Of a DNA stretch of 64,000 nt, positions 25,557 to 35,602 are shown in pieces. The translations under genes and the position numbers were made by a program. The notes beneath the pieces were generated by a model. It saw only the letters and a list, made by a program, of their open reading frames with translations, was not told where the DNA came from and made no database searches. Location of the stretch: positions 4,349,030 through 4,413,029 of the forward strand of contig AP017308.1 of NCBI GenBank assembly GCA_001548435.1, given 5' to 3'. The DNA is from Leptolyngbya sp. NIES-3755 (GTDB taxonomy: Bacteria > Cyanobacteriota > Cyanobacteriia > Leptolyngbyales > Leptolyngbyaceae). Position 1 is the stretch's first letter, and each line of letters opens with the position of its first letter.

Positions 25557-27446
25557 CTAGGCGGATCGCTGTTGTTGCCGTTCTCGAATCCGATCGATTG
25601 ATCCGATCGGAATTGCTGAAATTAACTGACGGGTGTATGATGTCTTCGGTTTCCGGTAGATCGTGTCAGACGTGCCAATTTCCTCGATTTTGCCGCGATT
25701 CATGACGATAATGCGATCGCTCATGAATTTCACCACGCTCAAATCGTGCGAGATGAAAACGTAAGTCAAGCCAAACTCAGACTGCAATTCTTTCAACAAG
25801 TTCAACACTTGAGCCTGCACCGAGACATCAAGGGCTGAAACCGATTCGTCGCAGATAATGAACTTGGGATTGAGTGCCAGCGATCGAGCAATACAAACCC
25901 GTTGCCGCTGTCCTCCAGAAAATTCATGCGGATAACGATTCATCCATTTCGGATCAAGTCCAACCCGCTGTAAGAGATATTCAACTCGTTGCTTGAATTC
26001 CTTACGGTTGCCTCGTCCATAAATCAGTAAGGGTTCCATTACCGCATCGCCAATGTTCATTCTCGGATCGAGTGAACTGTAAGGATTCTGGAAAATAATT
26101 TGAGCATCCCGGCGCAATTGACGAACCCGACCTTTCGAGAGCTTCAGAATGTCCTCGTTTTCAAAGAAAATCTTTCCTTGTTTTGGCTCGATCAATCGAA
26201 GTAACGTCCGCGCCAAAGTCGATTTACCGCAGCCCGATTCGCCGACGAGTCCAAGCGTTTCGCCCGGATACACATCGAACGAAACATCATTCACCGCCAT
26301 CGTATATCGCTTGGTCTGACCAAACACACCTCGAATCGGAAATGCCACTTGCAAGTTCTGAACTGAAACTAATGGCTCTTTCTGCTGAAGTGTTTTCAAG
26401 CGTTGAGCAAATTCTGTTTCACTGATTTCTTCTGCTTCAGCTAATGCAGTATCGACATCACGACTTTTTGCCTGAATCAGTTTCTCTCCAGTCGGCAGCA
26501 TCGAAACTTCCATGAAATCCGAAACCGTGGGCAGGAATCGTAATCGTCGATCGGGCTGGGGTCGGCAAGTCAGCAATCCCTTTGTATAAGGATGTTTCGG
26601 ATTCGCGAAGATGTCTAAAACTGAGCCATACTCAACGATTTTGCCTTCATACATGACTGCGACATCATCTGCGATTTCTGCGATCAAGCCGAGATCATGA
26701 GTAATGAACATCATCGCCATGCCCCGTCGATCGCGCAATTCTCGCAGCAGATCCAAAATCGTGGCTTGCACAGTCACATCCAGCGCAGTGGTCGGTTCAT
26801 CGGCAATCAAGAGAGTTGGATTACACGCGATCGCCATTGCAATCATGATCCGCTGCAACTGTCCGCCTGATAGCTCATGTGGATATCGATCGAGCATTGC
26901 GGTTTTGCGTCGATTAATTTCTTGATCGAGTTCAGCTTGGCTCGGTCGCTTCTCACGCTCTTCGAGAACCAGCCCTTTCAATTCTTCATCTGATGGCAGC
27001 ACTCGAACTTCTTGCAATAGCGAAGCCGCCTGACGACGCGCCTCAGACTGCGAGATGTCCTGGTGTTGGCGAATCGCTTCTACTAACTGAAATCCGCAGG
27101 TATAGACCGGATTGAGCGAACTCATCGGCTCTTGGAAAATCATCGAAATCTTTTCACCCCGGTATGCCTGCATTTGCTTTTCAGGCAGGGTTAAAAGATC
27201 CACAGGTTCTTGACCGTCTTCGGACTGAAACCAAATTTCGCCGCCCGTCACTCGTCCGGGTGGATTTGGAATCAATCGCATCACAGCCAGCGAAGTCACG
27301 GATTTTCCTGACCCTGATTCGCCCACAATACCGAGCGTTCGTCCACGTCGTACTTGAAACGAAATGCTGTCAACCGCTTTCACGACTCGTTCATCAGTCT
27401 TAAATTGAACTTGAAGGTTGCGGACGTTCAGGATAGTGTCGCTCAT
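25557..27446 (-). CDS. Dual-ATPase ABC transporter protein (oligopeptide/nickel type, DppD-DppF fusion)
   Basis: About 629 aa from ATG 27446 (MSDTILNVRNLQVQF). Two complete nucleotide-binding domains in tandem: Walker A GESGSGKS and GESGCGKS, signatures LSGGQLQR and FSGGQRQR, Walker B LLIADEPTTALD and FIICDESVSALD. The halves correspond to the DppD and DppF ATPases fused, each followed by the oligopeptide-binding-type C-terminal extension (HPYTKGLL). It energises import of peptides or similar solutes; permease and binding-protein genes are not adjacent. Confidence 0.93.
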   Translation of the reverse strand: MSDTILNVRNLQVQFKTDERVVKAVDSISFQVRRGRTLGIVGESGSGKSVTSLAVMRLIPNPPGRVTGGEIWFQSEDGQEPVDLLTLPEKQMQAYRGEKISMIFQEPMSSLNPVYTCGFQLVEAIRQHQDISQSEARRQAASLLQEVRVLPSDEELKGLVLEEREKRPSQAELDQEINRRKTAMLDRYPHELSGGQLQRIMIAMAIACNPTLLIADEPTTALDVTVQATILDLLRELRDRRGMAMMFITHDLGLIAEIADDVAVMYEGKIVEYGSVLDIFANPKHPYTKGLLTCRPQPDRRLRFLPTVSDFMEVSMLPTGEKLIQAKSRDVDTALAEAEEISETEFAQRLKTLQQKEPLVSVQNLQVAFPIRGVFGQTKRYTMAVNDVSFDVYPGETLGLVGESGCGKSTLARTLLRLIEPKQGKIFFENEDILKLSKGRVRQLRRDAQIIFQNPYSSLDPRMNIGDAVMEPLLIYGRGNRKEFKQRVEYLLQRVGLDPKWMNRYPHEFSGGQRQRVCIARSLALNPKFIICDESVSALDVSVQAQVLNLLKELQSEFGLTYVFISHDLSVVKFMSDRIIVMNRGKIEEIGTSDTIYRKPKTSYTRQLISAIPIGSIDRIRERQQQRSA

Positions 27447-27515
27447 AGGTTCTGGCAAGTCAGGAAGATGATTAATTCTAGCAACGCGATCGCACTCTGT
27501 AAGGTTCCTGACGCA

Positions 27516-28472
27516 CTAAAGCATCGAAAGGTCACCTGCGACTTCTAATCGTTTGTAGCGTCCCAGATTGATATAAGTTTCGGAAAGATTTTCTGCGATC
27601 GACGGACTAATCCATCCCATCTGGCGTAAAACGTGAATGGCGATCGCATATTTCGCCCGTTTCGCCCCGTCCATGACTTTGATCGCAAGTCCCATTCCTT
27701 CTCCCACGCGCCCAATACATTGAACGCCTTCTGCGCCCGATTTACTCACCAATTCTCCTTGAGTCAGCCGCATGAGTTCGGTATCAAATTCTCCATCGCC
27801 TGCCACCATCGTTGGATGATGCGTCATGGCTCTAAGAATTCGCTCCATGTCTAAATTGCCGCCAGATGCCAATTGCGCGTAGAGCCAAGCGAGTTGACGA
27901 AGCTGCATAAAATAGGTCGGTGCGCCGCAATCGTCACGGGCTGGAATAAACTCTTCTGCTGGATTTTTTAATAACTCTGCCAATTTGCTCAGAATCAACT
28001 GCTGAACGGGGTGATTGTAGTGCAAATAGTTATTCAGCGGATAACCCAACTGCTGAGAGACCGCCAGCATTCCCGCATGTTTGCCAGAGCAATTATATTG
28101 CAGCGGACTTTGTTTGCCCTCTGGAGTCGGGCACTGAAGTGCTGTGGGATCGACATCAGAACGCCAAAGAATATTGAACACTTGGCGAACTTGTTCGATC
28201 GTGCCTTGATGCGAACTACAAATAATCGCTAAATCTCGATCGGTTAAATTAAATCGTTCGATCGTGCCGGATGCTGTCACCGCGATCGCTTGAAATGGCT
28301 TCAAGACTGATCGAGCGAACGTTGCGGTTTCGGGATTACCGGCACACAAGAGCAAGCGTCCGCGATCGTCGCAAATGACCGCTTGAGCATGATGAACTGA
28401 TTCTGTGATCCCTTCGCGCAGTAACCGGACTTCGAGTTCTGCGGTGGCTTGAATTTTTCTTCCCCTAGTCAT
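27516..28472 (-). CDS. Asparaginase (AnsA/asparaginase_II family)
   Basis: 318 aa of the Rhizobium-type asparaginase family (Pfam asparaginase_II), unrelated to the bacterial type I/II enzymes. Conserved segments: RSVLKPFQAIAVTASG, IICSSHQGT, NCSGKHAGMLA, DDCGAPTYFMQLRQLAWLYAQLA, MTHHPTMVAGDGEFDTELM, VSKSGAEGVQCIG and GLAIKVMDGAKR. Hydrolyses asparagine to aspartate and ammonia; cytosolic. It is 69 bp upstream of the ABC ATPase gene on the same strand, so a nitrogen-scavenging pairing is possible. Confidence 0.9.
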   Translation of the reverse strand: MTRGRKIQATAELEVRLLREGITESVHHAQAVICDDRGRLLLCAGNPETATFARSVLKPFQAIAVTASGTIERFNLTDRDLAIICSSHQGTIEQVRQVFNILWRSDVDPTALQCPTPEGKQSPLQYNCSGKHAGMLAVSQQLGYPLNNYLHYNHPVQQLILSKLAELLKNPAEEFIPARDDCGAPTYFMQLRQLAWLYAQLASGGNLDMERILRAMTHHPTMVAGDGEFDTELMRLTQGELVSKSGAEGVQCIGRVGEGMGLAIKVMDGAKRAKYAIAIHVLRQMGWISPSIAENLSETYINLGRYKRLEVAGDLSML

Positions 28473-28589
28473 GTCTAGAAATCTAACACACCCGAATCAT
28501 TGCGGCTCACTCGCGTTAAAAATCGAAATAACGCAGTCAGCAAACGGTTGTTGTACAAAAGTGATTGGCTTCGGTTGCATGCTCGGCAA

Positions 28590-28695
28590 GCCCCCTAAAT
28601 CCCCCAAATTTGGGGGACTTTGAGCCAGAAGAATTTCTAGAATTCCAGAAATCATCCATCCTTCAAAATCCCCCATTCTGGGGGACTTAGGGGGC
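28590..28695. repeat. 106-bp nested palindromic repeat, copy 1
   Basis: Begins GCCCCCTAAATCCCCC and ends GGGGGACTTAGGGGGC. Each end is itself a small hairpin (CCCCCAAATTTGGGGG and CCCCCATTCTGGGGG) and the two ends pair with each other over about 32 bp with mismatches. A second copy of the same length is at 61498-61603. It lies between the asparaginase start and the RND pump end. Confidence 0.85.
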
Positions 28696-28722
28696 ACAAG
28701 CCGAAATCAACGAAGCGAAAAA

Positions 28723-31700
28723 TCAATGCCCGTCACGCTCCGATCGACTCAATGCCGTTTCCCGATCGACAGACTCCGCTCCATTTCCATCCACCAATAC
28801 AGGTTTCGCAGGACGACGAATTCGATCTTCTAACGACTTGATCACGATATACAGCACCGGAACAATAAACAAGCTGAGGAAGGTTGCAACGACCATACCA
28901 CCGACGATCGCAGTTCCCAAAGATTGACGAGCAGCGGCTCCAGGTCCGGTTGCAATCAACAGAGGTAAAGCCCCGATCGCAGTTGAAATCGCAGTCATCA
29001 AAATCGGTCTCAGCCGTTCTCGACCTGCTGACACGACAGCGCTGGCAATTCCTTTTCCGCGATCGCGTTCTTCGTTCGCAAATTCGACAATCAGAATCGA
29101 GTTTTTACTTGCCATCCCGATCAGCATCACAAATCCGATTTGAGTGTAAACATCATTCGCGGTTCCTTTCAGCAAGACTGCGAGTAATGCGCCCAGAATT
29201 GCTAGCGGTACAGTCAGCATGATGATAAAGGGATCGATGTAGTTCTCGTACTGTGCGGCTAACGTTAGGAACACGAATACGATCGCTAACCCGAAGATAA
29301 AGACGGCGGCTCCACCGGATTCGATTTCTTCAAGCGATAGTCCTGACCACTGGAACCCAAAGCCTCTTGGCAATGTTTCTTGTGCAACCGCTTCCATTGC
29401 TGCGATCGACTGTCCTGAACTGGTTCCAGGTGCAGGTGCGCCATTGATCTCGACTGAGCGGAATAGATTGTAGTGAGTAATGATCGAAGGACCATTAGTT
29501 TGGCTCACTCGCACTAAGTTACCCAGCGGAATCATTCGAGGAGTTCCACCATTCGTTGGGGTGCTGCGAACATACAACCGTTTAATGTCATCAGGATTCG
29601 ATCGAAACTGACTATCTGCTTGAATGTAGACGCGATAGGCTCGGTTAAATTGATTGAAGTCATTGATATACGCTGAACCGAGGAAGATTTGCAGCGTGTT
29701 GAAAATGTCTTGAAGAGACACTTGGAGTTGATTGGCTCGATCGCGATCGACTTCGATCGAAATCTGCGGTGTATTCCCGTTAAAGTTCGGTCGCAATCCA
29801 GTTAACTGTGGACTTTGCGCGGAAGGATAAGCCGCCGCCCGATTGAGGAATTTTCCGAGTGTTTCACCCAGTGCGGGAAAGCCGAGTCCTGTCCGATCTT
29901 GCAAGTGGAATTCAAAACCTCCAAAGTTGCCAATTCCTGGAATCGCAGGCAAATTAAACGGTAAGACTACTGCTTCTTGAATGGCTGCCATCTTCGGGAA
30001 CAATCCAGTGGGTCTAGGGAAAAATCCGCCAATCACCGCTTGTAGAGATTGATTTGCTCCAGTTCTTTCTTCCCAAGGCTTTAAGGTCGTAAAGATCAAT
30101 CCATTGTTCGGAGTCGCTCCACTAAAGCTAAATCCACCCACTGCGAAGATATTTGCAACTTCTGGTTGAGCTTTGAGAATTGCTTCTGCTTTCTCTAAAA
30201 CTTGCTCAGTATAGTCCAGCGAAACCCCTTCAGGAGCTTGAACAACAGTGATGAATATACCCTGATCTTCATCGGGGATAAAAGCTTGCGGCACAAAGTT
30301 GTACACAAAGTAAGTGAGAACTAACGCGCCTGCGAAAAACGAGAGAATTAAACTCTTACGGCGAACGGCTTTATCGAGGTTTCGAGCATAACTATCGCGA
30401 GTTTTATCGATCGCCCAATTCACCCGCCTGAAAAACCAATTACTATTCGTATTCGGTCTGCGTTTAAGCATCAATGCCGATAACATTGGCGTGAAAGTGA
30501 GTGCATTGAATGTAGAGACTAGAACCGAGAATGCGATCGTTAATGCGAACTGTCGATATAACTGTCCAGTCGTTCCTGGGAAAAACGCCACAGGCACAAA
30601 CACCGTAATCAGCACCAATGAAGTTGCAATCACCACTCCAAAGAGAACATTCATCGACTCGATCGCAGCTTCGAGCGGTCGTTTTCCTTCTTCCTGAATC
30701 CGTCGAGTAATGTCTTCAATGATGACGATCGCATCATCCACAACCAGACCCGTTGCAAGCGTCAGTCCGAACAATGTGAGAGTATTGATCGAGAAGCCGA
30801 GTACTTTGACAAAGATGAACGTTCCGAGAAATGCGATCGGAATGACGATCGAGGTAATAAACGCTGCTCTCCAATCTTGCAAAAAGAGGAACAGAATCAA
30901 GACCACTAAAACAACAGCTTGGATCAGAGAAGAAACAACTTCTTTTGCTCCAGCATCAATAAAGGTCGTCGTATCGAACGCCACTTTATACCGGAGTCCT
31001 GGCGGGAAGCTTGCGGATAGATTCTGCATCTCGTCTTTGACTGCTTTCGCCACATCGAGCGCATTACTGCCAAATTGTTGGTTCACACCTAATCCAACGC
31101 CTCGGTGAGTGACGCGATCTTCAGTCGTGAATCGCAACAATGAACCATAATTCTCGGCTCCGAGTTCTGCACGTCCAACATCTTTCAATCGAACGAGTGT
31201 TCCTCCCGTCGATCGAATCACCAGATTGTTGAATTCTTCAGTATCTTTGAGTCGTCCTTGTGCTGTGACCGAGTATTGATACTGCTGTCCTGGAACTGCG
31301 GGAGCTTGTCCAATCTGTCCGGCTCCAACTTGGATGTTTTGCTGTTGAAGTGCAGCGACTACATCTTGAGGAGTCAAAGTTCGACCCGCTAACCGTTCTG
31401 GATCAAGCCACAACCGCATTGCGTAAGTTCGTTCACCAAAGATTTGAACTTCGCCCACCCCTTTGATCCGACGAATTGCATCTGCTAGATATAAATCCGC
31501 GTAGTTACTCAGGTACAAATCATCGTAAAGATCTTGATTTTTCTTCTCATCTCGCTCGGAATAAAGCCCGATCGCAAGTAGAAAATTATTGTTCGCTTTC
31601 GCAACCTGAACGCCAGTCTGAGTCACAGGTCCCGGTAAGCGAGATTGTACGGTAGACACCCGGTTCTGAACATCAACCGCTGCTAGATCCTGATTGATGC

Positions 31701-32001
31701 CGAGATCAAAGGTTAAATTAATCTGACTCACACCATTATTCGCGCTGGTGGATTTGATAAATTTCACCCCATTGATCCCGTTCAGTTGCCGCTCCAGAAT
31801 ATTCGTAACCGTAGATTCGACCACTTCCGCATTTGCGCCCACATAAGTCGAGGTCACACTAACCTGCGGTGGCGCAATGTCTGGATACTGAGCCACAGGC
31901 AAAGTCGGAATACAAGCAATCCCTAACAGCGTGATCATGATCGAACACACTGTGGCAAATACAGGGCGCTTAATGAAAAAAGTTGAAATAGAAAAGATCA
32001 T
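28723..32001 (-). CDS. RND efflux pump, HAE1 (AcrB-like) inner-membrane subunit
   Basis: 1092 aa with the HAE1 plan: N-terminal transmembrane helix (FFIKRPVFATVCSIMITLLG), two large periplasmic porter loops and twelve helices in total. The proton-relay pair lies in LATGLVVDDAIVIIEDITRRI, with the later GFVMLIGMASKNSILIVEFANE helix. Proton-driven export of drugs or other amphiphiles across the envelope, together with the adaptor encoded 16 bp upstream on the same strand and an outer-membrane TolC-type channel not found in this window. Confidence 0.96.
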   Translation of the reverse strand: MIFSISTFFIKRPVFATVCSIMITLLGIACIPTLPVAQYPDIAPPQVSVTSTYVGANAEVVESTVTNILERQLNGINGVKFIKSTSANNGVSQINLTFDLGINQDLAAVDVQNRVSTVQSRLPGPVTQTGVQVAKANNNFLLAIGLYSERDEKKNQDLYDDLYLSNYADLYLADAIRRIKGVGEVQIFGERTYAMRLWLDPERLAGRTLTPQDVVAALQQQNIQVGAGQIGQAPAVPGQQYQYSVTAQGRLKDTEEFNNLVIRSTGGTLVRLKDVGRAELGAENYGSLLRFTTEDRVTHRGVGLGVNQQFGSNALDVAKAVKDEMQNLSASFPPGLRYKVAFDTTTFIDAGAKEVVSSLIQAVVLVVLILFLFLQDWRAAFITSIVIPIAFLGTFIFVKVLGFSINTLTLFGLTLATGLVVDDAIVIIEDITRRIQEEGKRPLEAAIESMNVLFGVVIATSLVLITVFVPVAFFPGTTGQLYRQFALTIAFSVLVSTFNALTFTPMLSALMLKRRPNTNSNWFFRRVNWAIDKTRDSYARNLDKAVRRKSLILSFFAGALVLTYFVYNFVPQAFIPDEDQGIFITVVQAPEGVSLDYTEQVLEKAEAILKAQPEVANIFAVGGFSFSGATPNNGLIFTTLKPWEERTGANQSLQAVIGGFFPRPTGLFPKMAAIQEAVVLPFNLPAIPGIGNFGGFEFHLQDRTGLGFPALGETLGKFLNRAAAYPSAQSPQLTGLRPNFNGNTPQISIEVDRDRANQLQVSLQDIFNTLQIFLGSAYINDFNQFNRAYRVYIQADSQFRSNPDDIKRLYVRSTPTNGGTPRMIPLGNLVRVSQTNGPSIITHYNLFRSVEINGAPAPGTSSGQSIAAMEAVAQETLPRGFGFQWSGLSLEEIESGGAAVFIFGLAIVFVFLTLAAQYENYIDPFIIMLTVPLAILGALLAVLLKGTANDVYTQIGFVMLIGMASKNSILIVEFANEERDRGKGIASAVVSAGRERLRPILMTAISTAIGALPLLIATGPGAAARQSLGTAIVGGMVVATFLSLFIVPVLYIVIKSLEDRIRRPAKPVLVDGNGAESVDRETALSRSERDGH

Positions 32002-32017
32002 AAATCAGCACCCTGGA

Positions 32018-33460
32018 TTAAGGTGAAGGCTTGATCTGTGCAGCATCCGCGATCGGGGCACAGTTTTGCAGTTGAAGAATGCCAGAAGTCACAATGCGAT
32101 CGTTCTGTGTGACTCCTTCTGAGATTTCTTGCTCGTTACCAATAATCTTGCCAAGTTGAACAGGCTTTTGAGCCGCAACCAGTTGATCGGGGCTAATTTC
32201 AGCAGGTCTACCGCCTCCGGGAGAAGCCGCAGGTGCTTCACATCCCGATGCTTGGAATGGAGCCGCCACAAACAGAAAATCTCGTCCGCCCAATCTTGAG
32301 ATTGCAGTGGTCGGAACCAAGACCCCCGGACGATTTGACCAAACCACTCTTGCCCGAACAAACTGAGAAGTTCTCAGCCCGCCTGCATTCGCAAATCTCG
32401 CTTTCACCTGTACCGATTGAGTCGTTGGATCAACATTCGGCGCAATAAACGAAATTTGTCCGTTTTGGATAGGCTGATTTTGATCATTCAACAATCTCAC
32501 AGGTAATCCCGTTCTGAGTGCAGAAGATCGTTCTAATGGAACTTGGATCTGGATCTCTAACTGATCATTCTGAGTGAGCGTTAATAAATTAGTTGAATTC
32601 GCATTACTGACGGTATCGCCCACTTTGACCGGAATATCGCCAACGATGCCTGAAAATGGAGCCGTGATTGTATAGTTATCCAACTGCGCCGCTCCTTCAG
32701 CCGTATTCGCTTGAGCTTGTTCTACTGCCCGTTGATTTCGATCCACGGTTGCTTGTGCCCGTTGAATTGCCGCCCGTTGACCCGCCAGATCCGCATTGGC
32801 TTCTCTTAGAGCCGCTTGAGCCGTCTGGAGCGCATTTAATCGCTGATCGACAATCTGCTGACTGGTTGCTCCTTCTTTCTGGAGTCCAACAAAACGATTG
32901 TATTCTTGTTGCGCCAATCGGACATTTGATTCTGCGGTTGCCCGTCGAGCATCCAGCGATCGCAAATTCTGATTGGCGCTATCGACATCTGCACGAGCCG
33001 TTTCCACTTCCGCTTGAGCCGTTTGGGTCGCAGATTGGCGACTGGCAACTTGAGCGCGTTGTTGTGCCGAATCGATTTGGATTAACGGCTGACCTGCTTC
33101 GACTCGCTGCCCTGGACGAACTAGGATCGAGGCGATTTGACCAGAAACTTTCGGCTGCAACGTGACAGACTGACGAGAATCTAAAGTTGCCGCATAGTCG
33201 GAACTATCTTCGATCGTGGATGCTTTCGGATTGGCGAGCGGAACTGGAGTCGGTTGCGGTTTCATCTGACTGGCAATCATCAGAGGCAGAATCAGCCGAT
33301 TGAATAAAATCCAGCCCAGACCCCCTAATACAGCAAGTCCAACCAGAGCGGGAACGAGAAATCGCTGCCAACGAGGAGGAGGATTTTTTTGACTAGGAGG
33401 GGCTTCAGTTCCGGTCGGAGTTTGAAGATCGATGTTGCGGTTGGTATCTTCGCCGTTCAT
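32018..33460 (-). CDS. RND periplasmic adaptor (membrane fusion protein)
   Basis: 480 aa. N-terminal proline-rich cytosolic tail, one transmembrane helix (about 33-58, LVPALVGLAVLGGLGWILF), lipoyl half (VTLQPKVSGQIASILVRPGQRVEAGQPLIQI), a long coiled-coil hairpin rich in Ala/Gln (QTAQAEVETARADVDSANQNLRSL), second lipoyl half (ITAPFSGIVGDIPVKVGDTV) and beta-barrel domains. It bridges the AcrB-like pump and an outer-membrane channel. First gene of a two-gene operon. Confidence 0.94.
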   Translation of the reverse strand: MNGEDTNRNIDLQTPTGTEAPPSQKNPPPRWQRFLVPALVGLAVLGGLGWILFNRLILPLMIASQMKPQPTPVPLANPKASTIEDSSDYAATLDSRQSVTLQPKVSGQIASILVRPGQRVEAGQPLIQIDSAQQRAQVASRQSATQTAQAEVETARADVDSANQNLRSLDARRATAESNVRLAQQEYNRFVGLQKEGATSQQIVDQRLNALQTAQAALREANADLAGQRAAIQRAQATVDRNQRAVEQAQANTAEGAAQLDNYTITAPFSGIVGDIPVKVGDTVSNANSTNLLTLTQNDQLEIQIQVPLERSSALRTGLPVRLLNDQNQPIQNGQISFIAPNVDPTTQSVQVKARFANAGGLRTSQFVRARVVWSNRPGVLVPTTAISRLGGRDFLFVAAPFQASGCEAPAASPGGGRPAEISPDQLVAAQKPVQLGKIIGNEQEISEGVTQNDRIVTSGILQLQNCAPIADAAQIKPSP

Positions 33461-33676
33461 TAGGTTAGCCGATAAGGTCTACGATCGAGGCGTTAAAGAC
33501 AAAAGCAAACGGGTCTCTCATATTACAATGGGCACGAACTATTTGATCTCTGCCTTTTGGCAGACAAATCTATCTGAGGGGAGTTAGCAAGGGTTTGAGA
33601 ATCTTTCAAGTGTCAGATGCGTGAAAAGGTGACCTCGATCGATACTGCTCAAACAATACAGTCTTACCATTCATTT

Positions 33677-35320
33677 ATGAGTAGCGCGATCGAATTTAAT
33701 GTTTTTGCTCCCCGAAATCAAGAAATTCATCTCATTGTAGATGGGAAAGAAACGCCAATGCAAAAAGGTGAGGATGGGTTCTTTCGGGTACAGGTTGATC
33801 TAGAAGATGGACAGTATCAGTACAAGCTGCGCGCTAAATCAAACAGTCCAGCCTTAAAAGATCAATGGGTACAGACAAACGATCCATACATGACAGAAAT
33901 GGATCGCAAAACAGAAAATGGTATTGTTCGGATTAAAGATGGGAAGCGCATTTTAGATACATACACCTGGCAAAACGACGATCGAGCACTTCCCGAAAAT
34001 CGCGATCTCATTCTCTACGAAATGCACATCGCTGATTTCTGCGGCAAGGAAACGGATATCTCTGATCCAACCAAGTTTAAGCAAGTTTTAGGAAAGCTGG
34101 ATTATTTAAGCGAACTTGGAATTAATGCGATCGCGCTGATGCCCGTCACTGAATACGATGGCGATTACCGTTGGGGCTATATGCCACTACACTTTTTTGC
34201 CTTAGAAAGCAGCTATGGTAAGCCCGAAGATTTCAAACATTTAATCGATGAATGTCATGCGCGTGGAATTCGCGTATTTTTAGATTGTATTTTCAATCAC
34301 ACAAACGAAGAAAGCCCTTTATTAAAGATCGATCGAGATTATTGGTACTACCACGATCGACATTATCCAGAAGACGATGCGAACTATTGGGGACCAGAAC
34401 TAAGCTACGAAAATCTTGATGAAGAGCGCAACATTCGCCCAACTTGGAACTTTGTTCGCGATGTAGTTCAGTTTTGGATTCGCGAGTATCACATTGATGG
34501 AATTCGCTATGATGCCGTCCGTCAAATTGCTAACTATGAATTTTTCGGCTGGCTATTCGAGCAAATTGAAGTAAAAAACAAACCGTTTTATCAAATCGCC
34601 GAACATATTCCCGATACGAGCGAAGTGTGCAAACCAAAAGGCGTATTCGATGCTTGCTGGCACGAAAGTTTCAGATACTTCCTCAAAGATGCACTCACAG
34701 GTGAATCTTTGAACTTAGAGGAACTGAAAAAAGCGATCGATGCTCGACAACAAGGCTATGAAACCGGAACAGCAACGATTAACTATCTCGCAACGCACGA
34801 TCGTCAACACATGATTGTTGAACTAGGCGATGTTGGAATTTTCGATCAGCCTGCATTCGATCGCGTTAAGTTCGGTGCAATTCTTCAACTCACGGCTCCC
34901 GGTGTTCCAATGCTCTGGATGGGCGATGAATTTGGACAAGCCACACACAAAACGAAAACAACGACTGAACCGAATCCATTAGATTGGTCATTGTTAGATC
35001 AGAATCGGGATTTGTTCGAGTTTTATCAAAAAGCGATCGCGCTTCGACACGAGAAATCCTCGATCAGAACTGACAATATCGATTTCTTTTTCGAGAATGC
35101 AGACGATAAGATTCTGGCGTATGTGCGCTGGAACGATGCGGGAGAAAGAGTTGTTGTGATCGCAAATTTCTCGGATCAGGACTATCAAGAGTATGCGATC
35201 GAGAATTTTCCAACTGAAGGGAATTGGCAAGATTGGGAAACGGAAAATGCGATCGATGTCAAAGAGGGAAATTTGTCGATCGACCTTCCAAAATTTAGCG
35301 CCCAGGTTCTACTCAGTTGA
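33677..35320 (+). CDS. GH13 alpha-amylase-family protein with CBM48-like N-terminus
   Basis: ATG 33677 is preferred (MSSAIEFNVFAPRNQEIHL), because homology to cyanobacterial amylases begins there; the frame runs back to 33617. 547 aa: an immunoglobulin-like CBM48 domain (about 1-95), then the barrel with IYE-like LILYEMHIADFCG, GIRVFLDCIFNHTNE, nucleophile in GIRYDAVRQ (Asp279), acid/base Glu309 (IAEHIP) and Asp375 (LATHDRQHM), and a C-terminal beta domain. Cytosolic; acts on alpha-glucans such as glycogen as hydrolase or transferase. Confidence 0.93.
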   Translation: MSSAIEFNVFAPRNQEIHLIVDGKETPMQKGEDGFFRVQVDLEDGQYQYKLRAKSNSPALKDQWVQTNDPYMTEMDRKTENGIVRIKDGKRILDTYTWQNDDRALPENRDLILYEMHIADFCGKETDISDPTKFKQVLGKLDYLSELGINAIALMPVTEYDGDYRWGYMPLHFFALESSYGKPEDFKHLIDECHARGIRVFLDCIFNHTNEESPLLKIDRDYWYYHDRHYPEDDANYWGPELSYENLDEERNIRPTWNFVRDVVQFWIREYHIDGIRYDAVRQIANYEFFGWLFEQIEVKNKPFYQIAEHIPDTSEVCKPKGVFDACWHESFRYFLKDALTGESLNLEELKKAIDARQQGYETGTATINYLATHDRQHMIVELGDVGIFDQPAFDRVKFGAILQLTAPGVPMLWMGDEFGQATHKTKTTTEPNPLDWSLLDQNRDLFEFYQKAIALRHEKSSIRTDNIDFFFENADDKILAYVRWNDAGERVVVIANFSDQDYQEYAIENFPTEGNWQDWETENAIDVKEGNLSIDLPKFSAQVLLS

Positions 35321-35401
35321 GAGAAGTTTGAGAATAGATTCATTCGCATCCGAACTTTGGGACACCTGTAGAATAGAGTCATTACACTATCGCGCCTCGT
35401 A

Positions 35402-35602
35402 ATGACTCACTCGATCAATCTAGACGACTCTTTAATTCAAGAAGCATTAGCACTCGATGAACAGCAGACCTTAGAATCTGTCATCGAAATTGCACTGCGC
35501 GAGTACGTTCAACGTCGCCAACGCCGCAAGATTCTAGAGTTATTTGGAACGATCGACTACGACGAAGCCTACAATTATAAAGCGCAACGCCAACTGCTAT
35601 GA
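35402..35602 (+). CDS. vapB: VapB-type antitoxin
   Basis: 66 aa. N-terminal ribbon-helix-helix-like DNA-binding part (SINLDDSLIQEALALDEQQTLESVIEIALREYVQRRQRR, the usual VapB type 2 pattern) and a short C-terminal tail (GTIDYDEAYNYKAQ) that would occupy the toxin active site. The stop overlaps the toxin ATG by 4 bp, the hallmark of coupled toxin-antitoxin translation. It should neutralise VapC and repress its own promoter. Confidence 0.9.
   Translation: MTHSINLDDSLIQEALALDEQQTLESVIEIALREYVQRRQRRKILELFGTIDYDEAYNYKAQRQLL

Noticed and set aside
28497-28697. Minus-strand 66-codon frame (MPPKSPRMGDFEGW)
   Set aside because: It is mostly a translation of the 106-bp palindromic repeat, not a gene.
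30491-31108. Plus-strand open frames opposite the RND pump gene
   Set aside because: They are antisense shadows of a well-conserved AcrB-like gene; their translations are biased and match no family.
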